Assembly (NCBI GenBank): GCA_036343635.1
Contig: JAYYVF010000067.1
Location: forward strand, 96,965-160,964
Length of the DNA: 64,000 bases
Direction: 5' to 3'
From: GCA-2693325 sp036343635
GTDB lineage: Bacteria; Latescibacterota; UBA2968; UBA8231
Below are positions 8,767 to 17,471 of the stretch, in pieces (the first letter of the stretch is position 1; the number at the start of each line of letters is the position of its first letter). Below the pieces are notes generated by a model. It searched no databases and was not told the DNA's origin. It saw only the letters and a program-made list of their open reading frames with translations. The translations under genes were made by a program, and so were the position numbers.

Positions 8767-9571
8767 TTGGATCATCCCCCGTTGAATCCCTCGAATCACT
8801 AATCTCTTCAATCACTGATTCTCTTAAGGCTTGGTGAAGGACATCCAATTGCTTTTCCAAACGAGCATCTATATTCTCTAGAGGTCCTTCAATGATACAA
8901 CCGCCGCGATCAACATGATCACTACTCCGCACATTCAATACTGAATCTTTATGCACCTTTTCAACCCAATGTTGAGAGAAGCGAGTGGCTATGGACAAGT
9001 CTTCTGGATGAACCCGAATTTCTATGTTTCCATATTGACTTAGTTCACTTAGGGCCGTACTTACTGTATTTACCAATACCTTCTTGTTTTCTACGGCTTC
9101 AACCGCTATGATTCGGCGAACAATAGCCATAGTCAAATCGACGACAGTCTCCTCAGAATTTATCAGCAATTCTCTGCGCTCCATTAAAAGCGATTCACGC
9201 AAATCACCAAAACGATCAATGGCTGACTTTGCTTCAGCGTCTCGTTGAGCTAAACCCTCATTTAACCCTTCCTCGTACCGTCTCGCATAAAGCTCTTCTC
9301 TTTCCTCCCTCCATTTTTCTTCGGCTTCTGACTGCCTATCCTCTAGCCCCGTTCGAACTGCCTTTATTTCTCCATCTAACTTTTCTTGCCACACATCGTC
9401 TGCTATTTTTTTTGTTTTACGCACTTCTTCAACCAACAAGGCGTCGAGTCTTAAGGAATCTACACCGCCTTCTGAAGAATTCTCTACCGAACCTACATAT
9501 GCATCTCGCTCTAAGCCTCCGATAGTTACGGATGGACCTTTGACCTGGGCAGTTCTAATTAATTTGGCCAC
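8759..9571 (-). CDS. fliH: Flagellar assembly protein FliH
   Basis: FliH regulates and tethers the FliI ATPase to the C-ring. The 270-residue product has a helical, charged central region (residues about 60-130, rich in Glu, Arg and Lys) and the FliH C-terminal domain with VDLTMAIVRRIIAVEAVEN and the strand NIEIRVHPEDL, then a GGCIIEGPLENIDARLEKQLD segment. The start is a GTG at 9571 with only a weak GGGA upstream. In most genomes fliG stands directly upstream; here the gap to fliF is just 43 bp and holds no gene. Confidence 0.9.
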   Translation of the reverse strand: MAKLIRTAQVKGPSVTIGGLERDAYVGSVENSSEGGVDSLRLDALLVEEVRKTKKIADDVWQEKLDGEIKAVRTGLEDRQSEAEEKWREEREELYARRYEEGLNEGLAQRDAEAKSAIDRFGDLRESLLMERRELLINSEETVVDLTMAIVRRIIAVEAVENKKVLVNTVSTALSELSQYGNIEIRVHPEDLSIATRFSQHWVEKVHKDSVLNVRSSDHVDRGGCIIEGPLENIDARLEKQLDVLHQALRESVIEEISDSRDSTGDDPNE

Positions 9572-9614
9572 GAATTCTCAGTCCCAAGCAAAATGTTTAC
9601 TTTTGTATAATGTC

Positions 9615-11126
9615 TCATTTTTGATCCACCATCATTGTGCGAACTAGTTTGGCTGCATCTTCGGGCCGCTCACGAACCATATTCTGTATTCGACCTAATA
9701 AAATGTCATGGGGAGTCTCGGGACGTTCAAATTCCTCCTCTTCTACCTCACTCGCTAACTCACCTAAAACTTCCAATTCATCCTCTACACCAACGCCTCG
9801 TCCAATTGCTTGAATAATAAAACGTAGAGTAAATAATGCGATGACTATACCCAGAACTTTTGCCACATTAAAAGCAATATTTGTCCAAAATTCCCAACGT
9901 TCTTCTGCTAAATCCGCTTCTCGAGCCCGAATTTCACCAGTTTTGTCAAAGACCATCGGCACTACAGTTATTTGGTCACCCCGAGCTTGATCTAAACCAA
10001 TAGCCTCTTTAGCCAAGTTTGCCAAATCATCAATCTCCTGCTGACTCCGAGTCTCTTCAACAAAATTACCCTCCGGAGTTATAACAACCTTTGTTTTATC
10101 AACCGTAAGAGCCATAGACAACTTAGAGATTGCCCCAATGGAACCCACAATATTCTGGACAGTCTCATTAACCTCATAATTTCGAACCGCCTGTTCTTCT
10201 GTCCCTTTCTCTGCAGATTGAGTCTCCTGAGTCTCTTCGCTAATAACAGTTCCACTTCCCGGATCAAGAGTCTTAAGCTGGGTCTGACGTTGATTAAAAT
10301 CGAGTACAACATTTATTCGGACTCTAGAATTTTCATTTCCAATAACCGAATTCATCAAGGTCTGCACTTTTTCCTCTAAGGCATTCTCGACTTGCTGTTG
10401 CAATTCAAATTGCTTATTGGCTATTTTAACTAATGGATCCTTTTCTTCGGATAATAAATTACCTCCTCCGTCCAGTATAACTACATCGGCAATGTCTAAC
10501 CCCTCTACACTTGCACTTAACAAATAGCCAATCGCATCTATCCGTTCGCGCCTAAGCCTCACTCCACTATCCAAAGTAAGGGTAACCGATGCCGTAACAG
10601 GATTTTGTTCTTCTGTAAATAGTGAGGGCTCTGGAATTACCAAATGAACACGCGAATTCCGCACTCCATCAATATTTATCAACGTTTGTTCAATTTCAGC
10701 CTGAAGTGCCCGTTGGTAATTTACCTTTTGTAAAAAATCGGTCATGGCCAACTGCGCCTCATCAAAAATCTCGTAACCAATTCTTCCGCTTTTTGGGTAC
10801 CCCTCTCCCGCTAACTGGACTCGTAATTCCATATACCTTTTTTCCGGAACAATTATCGCAGTAGCATCTTGGCTCAGGCGATGTTCTACCTCTAAACCGC
10901 GCAGATAATTACTAATATCCGCTGCTTCGCTAAACTCTAGATTGGCATATAAAATTCGCCCCTCCCATTTGTCTGCATCTTGGGGCAACGTCGATAAAAA
11001 TAGTAGCACAACAACAAAAGTTACCGTCACTCCACCCAAAACACTGACCCGTTTTACGACATCTGACTCACTCCACCAACTTCGTAACTTTTCAGTAGTT
11101 TCCGAAACCTGTGCCGGAATATTCAT
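9615..11126 (-). CDS. fliF: Flagellar MS-ring protein FliF
   Basis: FliF builds the MS ring in the inner membrane, the platform for rotor and rod. The 503-residue product has a first membrane helix at about residues 25-46 and a second near 419-441, with the periplasmic ring-building domains between them. The N-terminal part shows ILYANLEFSEAADISNYL and KVNYQRALQAEIEQTLINID, both conserved in FliF. The cytoplasmic tail ends in RPEDAAKLVRTMMVDQK, resembling the FliG-binding tail of the family, so a FliG partner is expected to be encoded elsewhere. The ATG at 11126 has GGAGA upstream. It follows fliE by 19 bp. Confidence 0.95.
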   Translation of the reverse strand: MNIPAQVSETTEKLRSWWSESDVVKRVSVLGGVTVTFVVVLLFLSTLPQDADKWEGRILYANLEFSEAADISNYLRGLEVEHRLSQDATAIIVPEKRYMELRVQLAGEGYPKSGRIGYEIFDEAQLAMTDFLQKVNYQRALQAEIEQTLINIDGVRNSRVHLVIPEPSLFTEEQNPVTASVTLTLDSGVRLRRERIDAIGYLLSASVEGLDIADVVILDGGGNLLSEEKDPLVKIANKQFELQQQVENALEEKVQTLMNSVIGNENSRVRINVVLDFNQRQTQLKTLDPGSGTVISEETQETQSAEKGTEEQAVRNYEVNETVQNIVGSIGAISKLSMALTVDKTKVVITPEGNFVEETRSQQEIDDLANLAKEAIGLDQARGDQITVVPMVFDKTGEIRAREADLAEERWEFWTNIAFNVAKVLGIVIALFTLRFIIQAIGRGVGVEDELEVLGELASEVEEEEFERPETPHDILLGRIQNMVRERPEDAAKLVRTMMVDQK

Positions 11127-11145
11127 TTCTCAATCTCCAAATGGG

Positions 11146-11478
11146 CTAGACCTGCATACGCATAAGTTCTTGATACCCCTCTAATACTTTATTTCTAATC
11201 TCCAACAGCAAATCGCGAGCGATCCCTGCTTCCTCAACAGCTACCATAACTTGATGTATATCCGCTGCCTGGCCTGTGGCTAACATGTCAATAGCATGGC
11301 CAGCCTGGAATTGCAAATCGTTAACATCTTTTGCAAAATCTTTTACTAGCTCTGAGAAATCTTGACGCTCAACTTCATGGCCGAAGCGAATTTCTTTACC
11401 CGCGTTATCTTGAACCTCAATTCGACGTGTTCCGATTTGACCATTATGATTAAAATTGCTTATCTGACTAATTGACAT
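11146..11478 (-). CDS. fliE: Flagellar hook-basal body complex protein FliE
   Basis: FliE is the adapter that joins the MS ring to the proximal rod. The 110-residue product has a polar N-terminus and the conserved C-terminal part: FAKDVNDLQFQAGHAIDMLA followed by DIHQVMVAVEEAGIARDLLL and a terminal KVLEGYQELMRMQV helix. The size and motif order fit the family exactly. The ATG at 11478 has AAGGTAG upstream and lies three bases after the stop of the transglycosylase gene. Confidence 0.95.
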   Translation of the reverse strand: MSISQISNFNHNGQIGTRRIEVQDNAGKEIRFGHEVERQDFSELVKDFAKDVNDLQFQAGHAIDMLATGQAADIHQVMVAVEEAGIARDLLLEIRNKVLEGYQELMRMQV

Positions 11479-11481
11479 AGT

Positions 11482-12105
11482 CTACCTTATCTCGTTGCTA
11501 AAATAGTTCTGTAAAAGCAGCACTCGGGGCACATATTCCTGCGTCTCTAGTGGCATTCGACCCGCTTCAACTGCGCTTGGGCCAGCATTATACGCCCAAA
11601 GAGCCAACTCAGTAGATCCAAAACGATCTAGTAATCGACGCAAATATCGAGTCCCCGATTCTATGTTCTGTTCGGGATCAAAACGGTCAGTCACCCCTAA
11701 CTCTTTTGCTGTAATTGGCATAAGCTGCATCAATCCCGCTGCTCCTGCAGATGAAAGAGCCATAGGGTCTCCCCCAGATTCTACTTCAATAACTGCTTTA
11801 ATCAGGTCTACCTCAACCTTATGTTTTTTCCCTGATGATTCTATCAAATCTGAAAATGTAGCAACGCCGTTGGGGGCAACTATCCCCAAATTGCGCCTAG
11901 CATTGTTCTCTTCGATAATATTCCTTAATGACTGATTATAGCTTACGCTACGCAAAATTAGTTCCTGTTTTGTATCGGCAACGAAACTCCGACTATACAT
12001 GTTTCCTTCTGCTGACCCAGGCACTGAATGAACGTGAGCCACCCATAAGAGCACGGTGACCGACATGATCGATGGCTTGTTTATGTAAAAAGTCTTAATC
12101 CTCAT
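11482..12105 (-). CDS. Lytic transglycosylase (SLT domain) in the flagellar operon
   Basis: This is a predicted exported peptidoglycan lytic transglycosylase of 207 residues that probably opens the cell wall for the flagellar rod, a role played by FlgJ in enteric bacteria. After a short hydrophobic N-terminus (residues 10-30) comes the SLT domain (about residues 75-195) with the catalytic-region signature IKAVIEVESGGDPMALSSAG, GLMQLMPITAKELGV and ALWAYNAGPSAV; the first Glu of the EVESG motif is the expected catalytic acid. The start ATG at 12105 overlaps the stop of the preceding small gene (ATGA). No separate FlgJ rod-binding domain is visible. Confidence 0.88.
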   Translation of the reverse strand: MRIKTFYINKPSIMSVTVLLWVAHVHSVPGSAEGNMYSRSFVADTKQELILRSVSYNQSLRNIIEENNARRNLGIVAPNGVATFSDLIESSGKKHKVEVDLIKAVIEVESGGDPMALSSAGAAGLMQLMPITAKELGVTDRFDPEQNIESGTRYLRRLLDRFGSTELALWAYNAGPSAVEAGRMPLETQEYVPRVLLLQNYFSNEIR

Positions 12106-12440
12106 CCAATAATGTCCAATAAGATACCACGAGCGTTAATTGCGTTCTGGGTTGCCGACTGGCCCCGTAAGTTGTACATCCCTGTTGATTTTTTCGAAGA
12201 GATCTCACTACCCTTAATCTCTGTTTCATCTTGTATAAAAAATGAATCACGTAACGCACTTACTTCTTCACCTGTGAGTAACTGCTGTATTTCAGGCGAA
12301 GAATTTACAATGATATCATGCCTTTCTGGTACGATATCTCTCGCGACATCTGTGACAGTTAAATCCACTCTTTTATTGAAAGTATCTATACGAGGCGATT
12401 TAATTCCGACGTTGGGTACGACTACGCGATCTATGTTCAT
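12102..12440 (-). CDS. Small protein of unknown function in flagellar operon
   Basis: I do not recognise this 112-residue product as a named flagellar protein. It has no signal peptide or membrane helix. The N-terminal half is Val/Asp-rich and probably unstructured. The second half contains a compact pattern, IQQLLTGEEVSALRDSFF, then MYNLRGQSATQNA and the ending GILLDIIG, which looks like a conserved short domain rather than random sequence. The ATG at 12440 has AAAGGG upstream, and the stop overlaps the transglycosylase start, so it is certainly a translated gene. Its place after flgC and beside the transglycosylase suggests a role in rod assembly; it may be a partner or stand-in for the rod-binding part of FlgJ, but that is inference. 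Confidence 0.75.
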   Translation of the reverse strand: MNIDRVVVPNVGIKSPRIDTFNKRVDLTVTDVARDIVPERHDIIVNSSPEIQQLLTGEEVSALRDSFFIQDETEIKGSEISSKKSTGMYNLRGQSATQNAINARGILLDIIG

Positions 12441-12462
12441 AACTCACCCTTTAACGATCTAT

Positions 12463-12960
12463 CTATATATCCAAGGCTCTATTTGCCATGTCTTTGGCCG
12501 CATTCATTACGGTAATATTTGCCTCGTAAGCTCTTGACGCTGCAATCATATCGACCATTTCAGTAATTGTATTTACGTCAGGATATAGCACCATACCATC
12601 CTCACGTGCATCGGGATGATTCGGATCATAAACCATTCGAGGTTTCACCGGCTCTTCACGAATTTCCTGACTCATCACCCCAGAACCTAGAAAAAATTCA
12701 CCCGGGCGAGGTTCAGCTTCGGAGAGATGTTTACTATCTGTTCGACGTAAACGATTTCCTTCCCGATCCAACAAAACAGAGAACTTGCTTAATTTTGGGG
12801 CTTCGAGCATAACCACACGCCTGCGTTTGTATGGTCCACCTTCATCAGTTCGAGTGGTATCTACGTTGGCTAAATTACTCGCTATAGCCGTAAGCTTACG
12901 GCGTTGAGCACTTAGGCCAGTGGAGCTAATGTCTAGCGTATCAAATATTTGCATAACCAT
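12463..12960 (-). CDS. flgC: Flagellar basal-body rod protein FlgC
   Basis: FlgC forms part of the proximal rod. The 165-residue product has the flagellar rod signature near the N-terminus (LDISSTGLSAQRRKLTAIAS, then NLANVDTTRT) and the C-terminal motif DMIAASRAYEANITVMNAAK. The spacer with DPNHPDAREDGMVLYPDVN is the standard FlgC block. It starts at the ATG at 12960; a second in-frame ATG two codons later is an alternative. AAAGGG lies upstream. It is separated from flgB by 9 bp. Confidence 0.95.
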   Translation of the reverse strand: MVMQIFDTLDISSTGLSAQRRKLTAIASNLANVDTTRTDEGGPYKRRRVVMLEAPKLSKFSVLLDREGNRLRRTDSKHLSEAEPRPGEFFLGSGVMSQEIREEPVKPRMVYDPNHPDAREDGMVLYPDVNTITEMVDMIAASRAYEANITVMNAAKDMANRALDI

Positions 12961-12969
12961 AAATCCCTT

Positions 12970-13383
12970 TTAGGATACCCGCCCCGATATACTCTTTCTC
13001 AATCCATCAAATTGGCCACGAATTAATCGTTGCCCTGCATTAAAAAAGAGGTGATTTTCTGCCAAATCTGCCATTTCTCGATCAATATCAACATTATTAA
13101 GCCCGGAATCATTAAGGCCGCTCTCAGCTTCAAAAACAGTGGGGTTCTCAATGGGTTTTGGAATAGAAACATGACGAGAATCAGTAGTCCTCCCCTCAAC
13201 AGGAGGTTTTTCGACAAAAGATTTCAAATATTCAAGGAACTTTACGTCCTGCTTCCGATAACCTTTTGTCGATACATTTGCAATGTTATTTGCTATAACA
13301 CGCTGACGAAGCTGTGTAACATCTAATACCGCGTTAAGTACCGGAACCTTCGTTTTGTTGAAAATAACTTTGTCCAACAGCAT
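12970..13383 (-). CDS. flgB: Flagellar basal-body rod protein FlgB
   Basis: FlgB is the most proximal rod subunit, adjacent to FliE. With the ATG at 13383 the product is 137 residues, the normal family length. It contains LRQRVIANNIANVSTKGYRK, the rod-protein signature, and a C-terminal helix ending FDGLRKSISGR. This start is supported by a strong AAGGAGGAG site 6-7 bases upstream, whereas a longer in-frame start further upstream would overlap the promoter. It is the first gene of the flagellar operon and lies about 28 bp from a predicted sigma-54 transcription start. Confidence 0.95.
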   Translation of the reverse strand: MLLDKVIFNKTKVPVLNAVLDVTQLRQRVIANNIANVSTKGYRKQDVKFLEYLKSFVEKPPVEGRTTDSRHVSIPKPIENPTVFEAESGLNDSGLNNVDIDREMADLAENHLFFNAGQRLIRGQFDGLRKSISGRVS

Positions 13384-13421
13384 TTTAATGCTCCTCCTTA
13401 AGTATCTATGTTTGCTACAAG

Positions 13422-13438
13422 CGCAATTATTGTGCCAA
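13422..13438 (-). promoter_or_regulatory. Predicted sigma-54 (RpoN) promoter of the flgB flagellar operon
   Basis: On the minus strand the 17-base element reads TTGGCACAATAATTGCG, which matches the RpoN consensus YTGGCACGRNNNTTGCW at all but two positions and has the invariant GG (-24) and GC (-12) at the correct spacing. Transcription would begin near 13411, leaving a leader of about 28 nt that contains the strong flgB ribosome-binding site. RpoN control of hook-basal-body operons is known in many flagellated bacteria and requires an NtrC/FlrC-type activator, which is not in this window. Confidence 0.82.
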
Positions 13439-13639
13439 AACACATAAAAAACCAAAGGAGTTGATTTACTGCTGTAATAGGAGTTGTAAGGCTTGGGAAC
13501 AGAGATCTGTAAATAACAACAAGGATTTATAGGAGATGCACTAATTCAGGGAAGAAAACCCCTCAACGGGAAACTATTTCCGCACCAAAGAATTAATGAT
13601 TTGTAATAAAACAAAGAAAGAAATCCGTATTACTAATAA

Positions 13640-14584
13640 TCAAATTCTCTCCGCTATTCTTGGACTTTTCCCGCCACGTTGCTGCGAGCTAGCAAACATA
13701 TCACTCAACAACCCCGTCGAGAAAAACTGTATACCTATAATAACCAACAAAATGCCTAAGAGTAACAAGGGATGCCTAGACTGAATATTGCCATATTCAA
13801 TATGAAGAATGGCAATATATGAACAGATTGAAATCCCTCCCAGCGTAGACAATAGTCCCAAACTACCAAAAATATGCATCGGAGTATTCATGAAACGAAC
13901 AATAAAGGTAATTGTCATCAAATCAAGGAACCCATTTAGCAGGCGTCTAACACCAAACTTAGATGCACCAAATCGACGAGGATGATGCTGAACAGGAATC
14001 TCTCCTACTCTATATCCACCCCAATGAGCAATTGCGGGAAGGAAACGATATAATTCTCCATACAAATACGGCAACACGTCTTCACATACCTCTCTACGAT
14101 ATATTTTTAATCCACAGTTAAAATCGTGCAACCTAAGCCCGGAAACTAAAGAAGTAACAAAGTTAAAAAAACGGGACGGGACCGTCTTACTAACAGGGTC
14201 ATGCCTTTTCTTCTTCCAGCCTGAAACTACATCGAATTTATCTGATAACGCATCTACTAGGCGCGGAATTTCCTGAGGGTCATCCTGCAAATCAGCATCC
14301 ATAGTCACAATCAATTCACCACGAGCTTCCTTAAAACCTGCAGCTAAAGCAGAAGCTTTCCGACTATTCCTACGAAAACGAACCGCCCGAAGATACAAAT
14401 ATTTGGAGCTAAGACTCCTAAGGGTTTCAAAAGACCCATCAGTGCTACCATCATCTACGAATATCACTTCGTACTTCTTTTCAAGGGACTCTAATACTGG
14501 ATAAAGTTGGCTACACAGATGTGGCAAACTTTCTTCCTCATTAAACACTGGAATAACTACAGTCAAAAAAATCTCGCTTGTCAT
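13640..14584 (-). CDS. Family 2 glycosyltransferase with C-terminal membrane helices (polyprenyl-phosphate type)
   Basis: The product of 314 residues is a GT-A fold family 2 glycosyltransferase, of the DPM1/GtrB/ArnC-like type that moves a sugar from a nucleotide donor to a polyprenyl phosphate at the inner membrane. It starts with FLTVVIPVFNEEESLPHL, has the donor-binding DDGSTDGS and DADLQDDP motifs (the latter supplies the metal ligands), and ends in two membrane helices (about residues 235-265 and 275-300). I chose the ATG at 14584, which has GGAAAGG upstream, over a longer in-frame start. It is monocistronic or co-transcribed with the helical protein upstream. The sugar cannot be told from sequence. 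Confidence 0.85.
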   Translation of the reverse strand: MTSEIFLTVVIPVFNEEESLPHLCSQLYPVLESLEKKYEVIFVDDGSTDGSFETLRSLSSKYLYLRAVRFRRNSRKASALAAGFKEARGELIVTMDADLQDDPQEIPRLVDALSDKFDVVSGWKKKRHDPVSKTVPSRFFNFVTSLVSGLRLHDFNCGLKIYRREVCEDVLPYLYGELYRFLPAIAHWGGYRVGEIPVQHHPRRFGASKFGVRRLLNGFLDLMTITFIVRFMNTPMHIFGSLGLLSTLGGISICSYIAILHIEYGNIQSRHPLLLLGILLVIIGIQFFSTGLLSDMFASSQQRGGKSPRIAERI

Positions 14585-14697
14585 TAACAACCTTTCCGGT
14601 ATATCGCAACATCTTTCCAATTAATTACCACAGTACAAGACAGATGAAATATTGAAATCCAAGATAAAATTTTATTATTAAACATTAAAGTTCAGAC

Positions 14698-15948
14698 TTA
14701 AATTTCATTCGCATCTGCAGACTTATATTTCCATTGGGCTATTTCGCTCTTTAGAATACTCAACTCACGCTCCAATTTTGTGCGCTCCGTATGAACCGAC
14801 CTAGAAATACTTCGAAGATAGAATTTTGTTGCACTAAAAAAATTTTCTTTTACGACTAATGAATCCCCCTCCATGACAGCCAATTGGGCTCTTTTCCAAT
14901 GGCGACGTGCCAAACGGTATGTATAATTTCGCTCTAAATCATTAACTGATCGCAAAACATTTAGTGCGTCTCCAGAATAACTCCGTTTATATATCATTGC
15001 CAAAGTAACAAAGGCGTAATCTACGTGAAGCTGATGTTTCTTGCGATCAATCCCCTCTCGCATAGCTGCGTCACGGTGTGTTTTACCTAATTCAAGAAGG
15101 TACTCATTTATTGCTGTTTCTAAACGATCTTTATTAAGCAACCCAGCGGCCCCACTTTGTTGGGTCCCTTCTACACGAGCACGAGTTTTTTCAAGGTTTT
15201 CTTCTAACATCTGAAATCTAGTAACTATAGCCGCTTCTATGTGTCGGATTCGTTCTTGAGTCCAATAATCTGAATTAATATTTTTCTCAACAGATCGTCT
15301 TTCTAATATTTCGTACATAGCATGTAACTTATTGAAAAAACCTACCATGAAATGTGGACTGATTGCATCAATACCACGATCCTCCTTCATAAGCAACAAT
15401 GCATAGGCCAAATTTTCTCGGACTCCCCTCAATAATCCTTTCTCACTTGCATCAGAGTCTACCAGGGCAGAAGCTGCCATAGAGTCAAAATACAACGGGT
15501 CTTCCAAGGCGGGCTTATTTACAACCTTTTGTCTGCGTTCGTAGGATGCCTTTCGTTTTGCCCCCAGAACAAAATATTCGTCGAGGAATAAATTAAGATC
15601 CGCTTTATTCTTAATTAATTGATGAGCTTCTTTAAACCAATCTTCGTCAATTAAATCACGTGTGTGTTCGATCCGACCTAGAATCATTTGGACTACTTCG
15701 CGGCGTAATTCATCTTCACTCAGTTCATCATCAAGCTCTGCAGTTTCTACAAAAACCACTTCATCTCCTTCCAATGAAGCGTCATCGTGAGATATAGGAG
15801 TGACTGGGGAAGGATCTTCTGTCCAAACAACAATTAGGCCACCTAGTGCTACCACTATACAAAAGGCACCTATAGAAAATAAAACTCTAGGATTTAACTT
15901 TATGAGAAAATCTCTAAGAACATCAAGGTTGATTTTTGTAAAATTCAT
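14698..15948 (-). CDS. Membrane-anchored helical protein of unknown function
   Basis: I do not recognise this 416-residue product. It has a cytoplasmic N-terminus of about 20 residues, one membrane helix at about residues 21-43 (VLFSIGAFCIVVALGGLIVV), then an acidic linker and a long, charged, almost wholly helical domain rich in Arg, Glu and Leu (residues about 70-410) that could form an alpha-solenoid or coiled coils. No enzyme motif is visible. The ATG at 15948 has GGAGCG upstream; a longer in-frame start is less likely. It is divergent from mpl and lies about 110 bp upstream of the glycosyltransferase, possibly in one transcript. Confidence 0.7.
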   Translation of the reverse strand: MNFTKINLDVLRDFLIKLNPRVLFSIGAFCIVVALGGLIVVWTEDPSPVTPISHDDASLEGDEVVFVETAELDDELSEDELRREVVQMILGRIEHTRDLIDEDWFKEAHQLIKNKADLNLFLDEYFVLGAKRKASYERRQKVVNKPALEDPLYFDSMAASALVDSDASEKGLLRGVRENLAYALLLMKEDRGIDAISPHFMVGFFNKLHAMYEILERRSVEKNINSDYWTQERIRHIEAAIVTRFQMLEENLEKTRARVEGTQQSGAAGLLNKDRLETAINEYLLELGKTHRDAAMREGIDRKKHQLHVDYAFVTLAMIYKRSYSGDALNVLRSVNDLERNYTYRLARRHWKRAQLAVMEGDSLVVKENFFSATKFYLRSISRSVHTERTKLERELSILKSEIAQWKYKSADANEI

Positions 15949-16011
15949 TACAGTCTCGCTCCGGTATCTCCCAAATTTAATTGAGCATGTGTAGCGATGC
16001 AACAATACGCC

Positions 16012-16041
16012 TTGACATCTAGTGCTAATGATAAGAATATA
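16012..16041 (+). promoter_or_regulatory. Possible sigma-70-type promoter of mpl
   Basis: A perfect -35 hexamer TTGACA at 16012-16017 is followed after 17-18 bases by an AT-rich GAATATA stretch at 16035-16041. The predicted transcript would begin almost at the mpl ATG (16047), and no Shine-Dalgarno sequence precedes that ATG, so a leaderless mRNA is possible. The weak -10 match keeps confidence low. Confidence 0.35.
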
Positions 16042-16046
16042 GGCCT

Positions 16047-17471
16047 ATGATACTAAAAGACGGAGCACATATCCATCTAATTGCTGCTTGTGGCACTGCC
16101 ATGGGTTCGCTTGCAATTATGCTAAAAGAGCGTGGTTTCCGCATTACTGGTTCAGATAAACAGGTTTACCCCCCAATGAGTACATATCTCAAAGATGCAG
16201 GTATAGAATTAATTGAGGGATTCTCGGCATCAAATATAAGTCATGATACCGACCTAGTAATCGTGGGTAATGCCGTATCCCGTGGAAACCCTGAAATAGA
16301 AGCAACTCTTGACTCTCACATCCCCTATTCTAGTATGCCGGAGATTTTGGGCAATTATTTTATTTCAGGACTACATTCAGTAGTTATCAGTGGGACCCAC
16401 GGAAAGACCACCACAACGGCCATAACAGCCCACCTTTTTAGTGAGGCCGGACTAGACCCATCATTTTTAATAGCCGGAATACCAAACAATTTCAACCATT
16501 CACATAAGTTAGGTAAAGGAAAACACTTTATAATAGAGGGAGATGAGTACGATAGCGCCTATTTTGCCAAATGGTCAAAATTTTTCTACTACCTACCTCG
16601 AACATTAATAATAAATAATATAGAATTTGATCACGCCGATATATTTAAAGACTTAACAGAAATACTACGCTCCTTTCACCAATTAGTGAACATAGTTCCC
16701 AAATCTGGGCTAATTATAGCTAATATTGACGATGAATCGGTAAAAGAGGTTATTAATTTTTCGCACGCCCCCATACAAACATTTGGTTTGGAGTCAGATG
16801 CTTATTGGCGAGCTGAAGAGATAGAGACCACACTAACAGAAACAAAATTTACGCTTTGGCGAGGACAACAAGAATATGGACAGTTCCAGGTACCTTTACA
16901 CGGGAAATTTAATATCCAAAATACTATAGCTGCAATGATTGCAGGATTTAATGCAGGAATAGATATAGATTTAATAAGGACGGGAATAGCTTCCTTTAAA
17001 GGAGTCAAACGTCGACAGGAATTATTGGGTATATGGAACAACATAGTCGTTATCGATGACTTTGCTCATCACCCCACAGCTGTTGGAAACACGCTAACAG
17101 CAATAAGCCAATTGTATCCTAATCACCGTATGTGGGCACTTTTCGAACCAGCTAGTTCAACTAATTCTAGAGCAATATTTGAAGAAGATTATATCAGGGC
17201 TCTGTCTACTGCCTCGAACATCATCATTGGCCAAGTCCCGCGGCCGGACCGAGCCCGTATGGATCCCCCTTTCATCCCACAAAGAGTAGTAGATAAACTC
17301 AATACGAGAGGGAAACACGCTTGGTGTTTTGAAAGTCCGGAACAGATTTCTTTACACCTTCTGGAAAACACACAAAGCGGAGACGTGGTCGTATTTCTTA
17401 GTAACGGTGGTTTTTCCGGCATTCAAAAAACTTTCATAAAAACACTAGAAACATCCTATGCCAAAAACTAA
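16047..17471 (+). CDS. mpl: UDP-N-acetylmuramate:L-Ala-gamma-D-Glu-meso-diaminopimelate ligase Mpl
   Basis: Mpl is a cytoplasmic Mur-ligase-family enzyme that attaches the recycled tripeptide to UDP-MurNAc using ATP, saving peptidoglycan peptides. The 474-residue product begins with the Mpl-type Rossmann motif HLIAACGTAMGSLAIML, has the ATP loop SGTHGKTTTT at about residues 112-121, the Mpl-specific GDEYDSAYF and NNIEFDHADIFKDL, and the C-terminal DDFAHHPTAV. These residues distinguish it from MurC. Its presence points to a meso-diaminopimelate wall and a diderm cell. Its 3' end overlaps the next gene by 14 bp. Confidence 0.93.
   Translation: MILKDGAHIHLIAACGTAMGSLAIMLKERGFRITGSDKQVYPPMSTYLKDAGIELIEGFSASNISHDTDLVIVGNAVSRGNPEIEATLDSHIPYSSMPEILGNYFISGLHSVVISGTHGKTTTTAITAHLFSEAGLDPSFLIAGIPNNFNHSHKLGKGKHFIIEGDEYDSAYFAKWSKFFYYLPRTLIINNIEFDHADIFKDLTEILRSFHQLVNIVPKSGLIIANIDDESVKEVINFSHAPIQTFGLESDAYWRAEEIETTLTETKFTLWRGQQEYGQFQVPLHGKFNIQNTIAAMIAGFNAGIDIDLIRTGIASFKGVKRRQELLGIWNNIVVIDDFAHHPTAVGNTLTAISQLYPNHRMWALFEPASSTNSRAIFEEDYIRALSTASNIIIGQVPRPDRARMDPPFIPQRVVDKLNTRGKHAWCFESPEQISLHLLENTQSGDVVVFLSNGGFSGIQKTFIKTLETSYAKN

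Noticed and set aside
13596..13784. Small plus-strand reading frame near the end of the glycosyltransferase gene
   Set aside because: It lies antisense to the conserved glycosyltransferase C-terminal membrane helices and has no ribosome-binding site.
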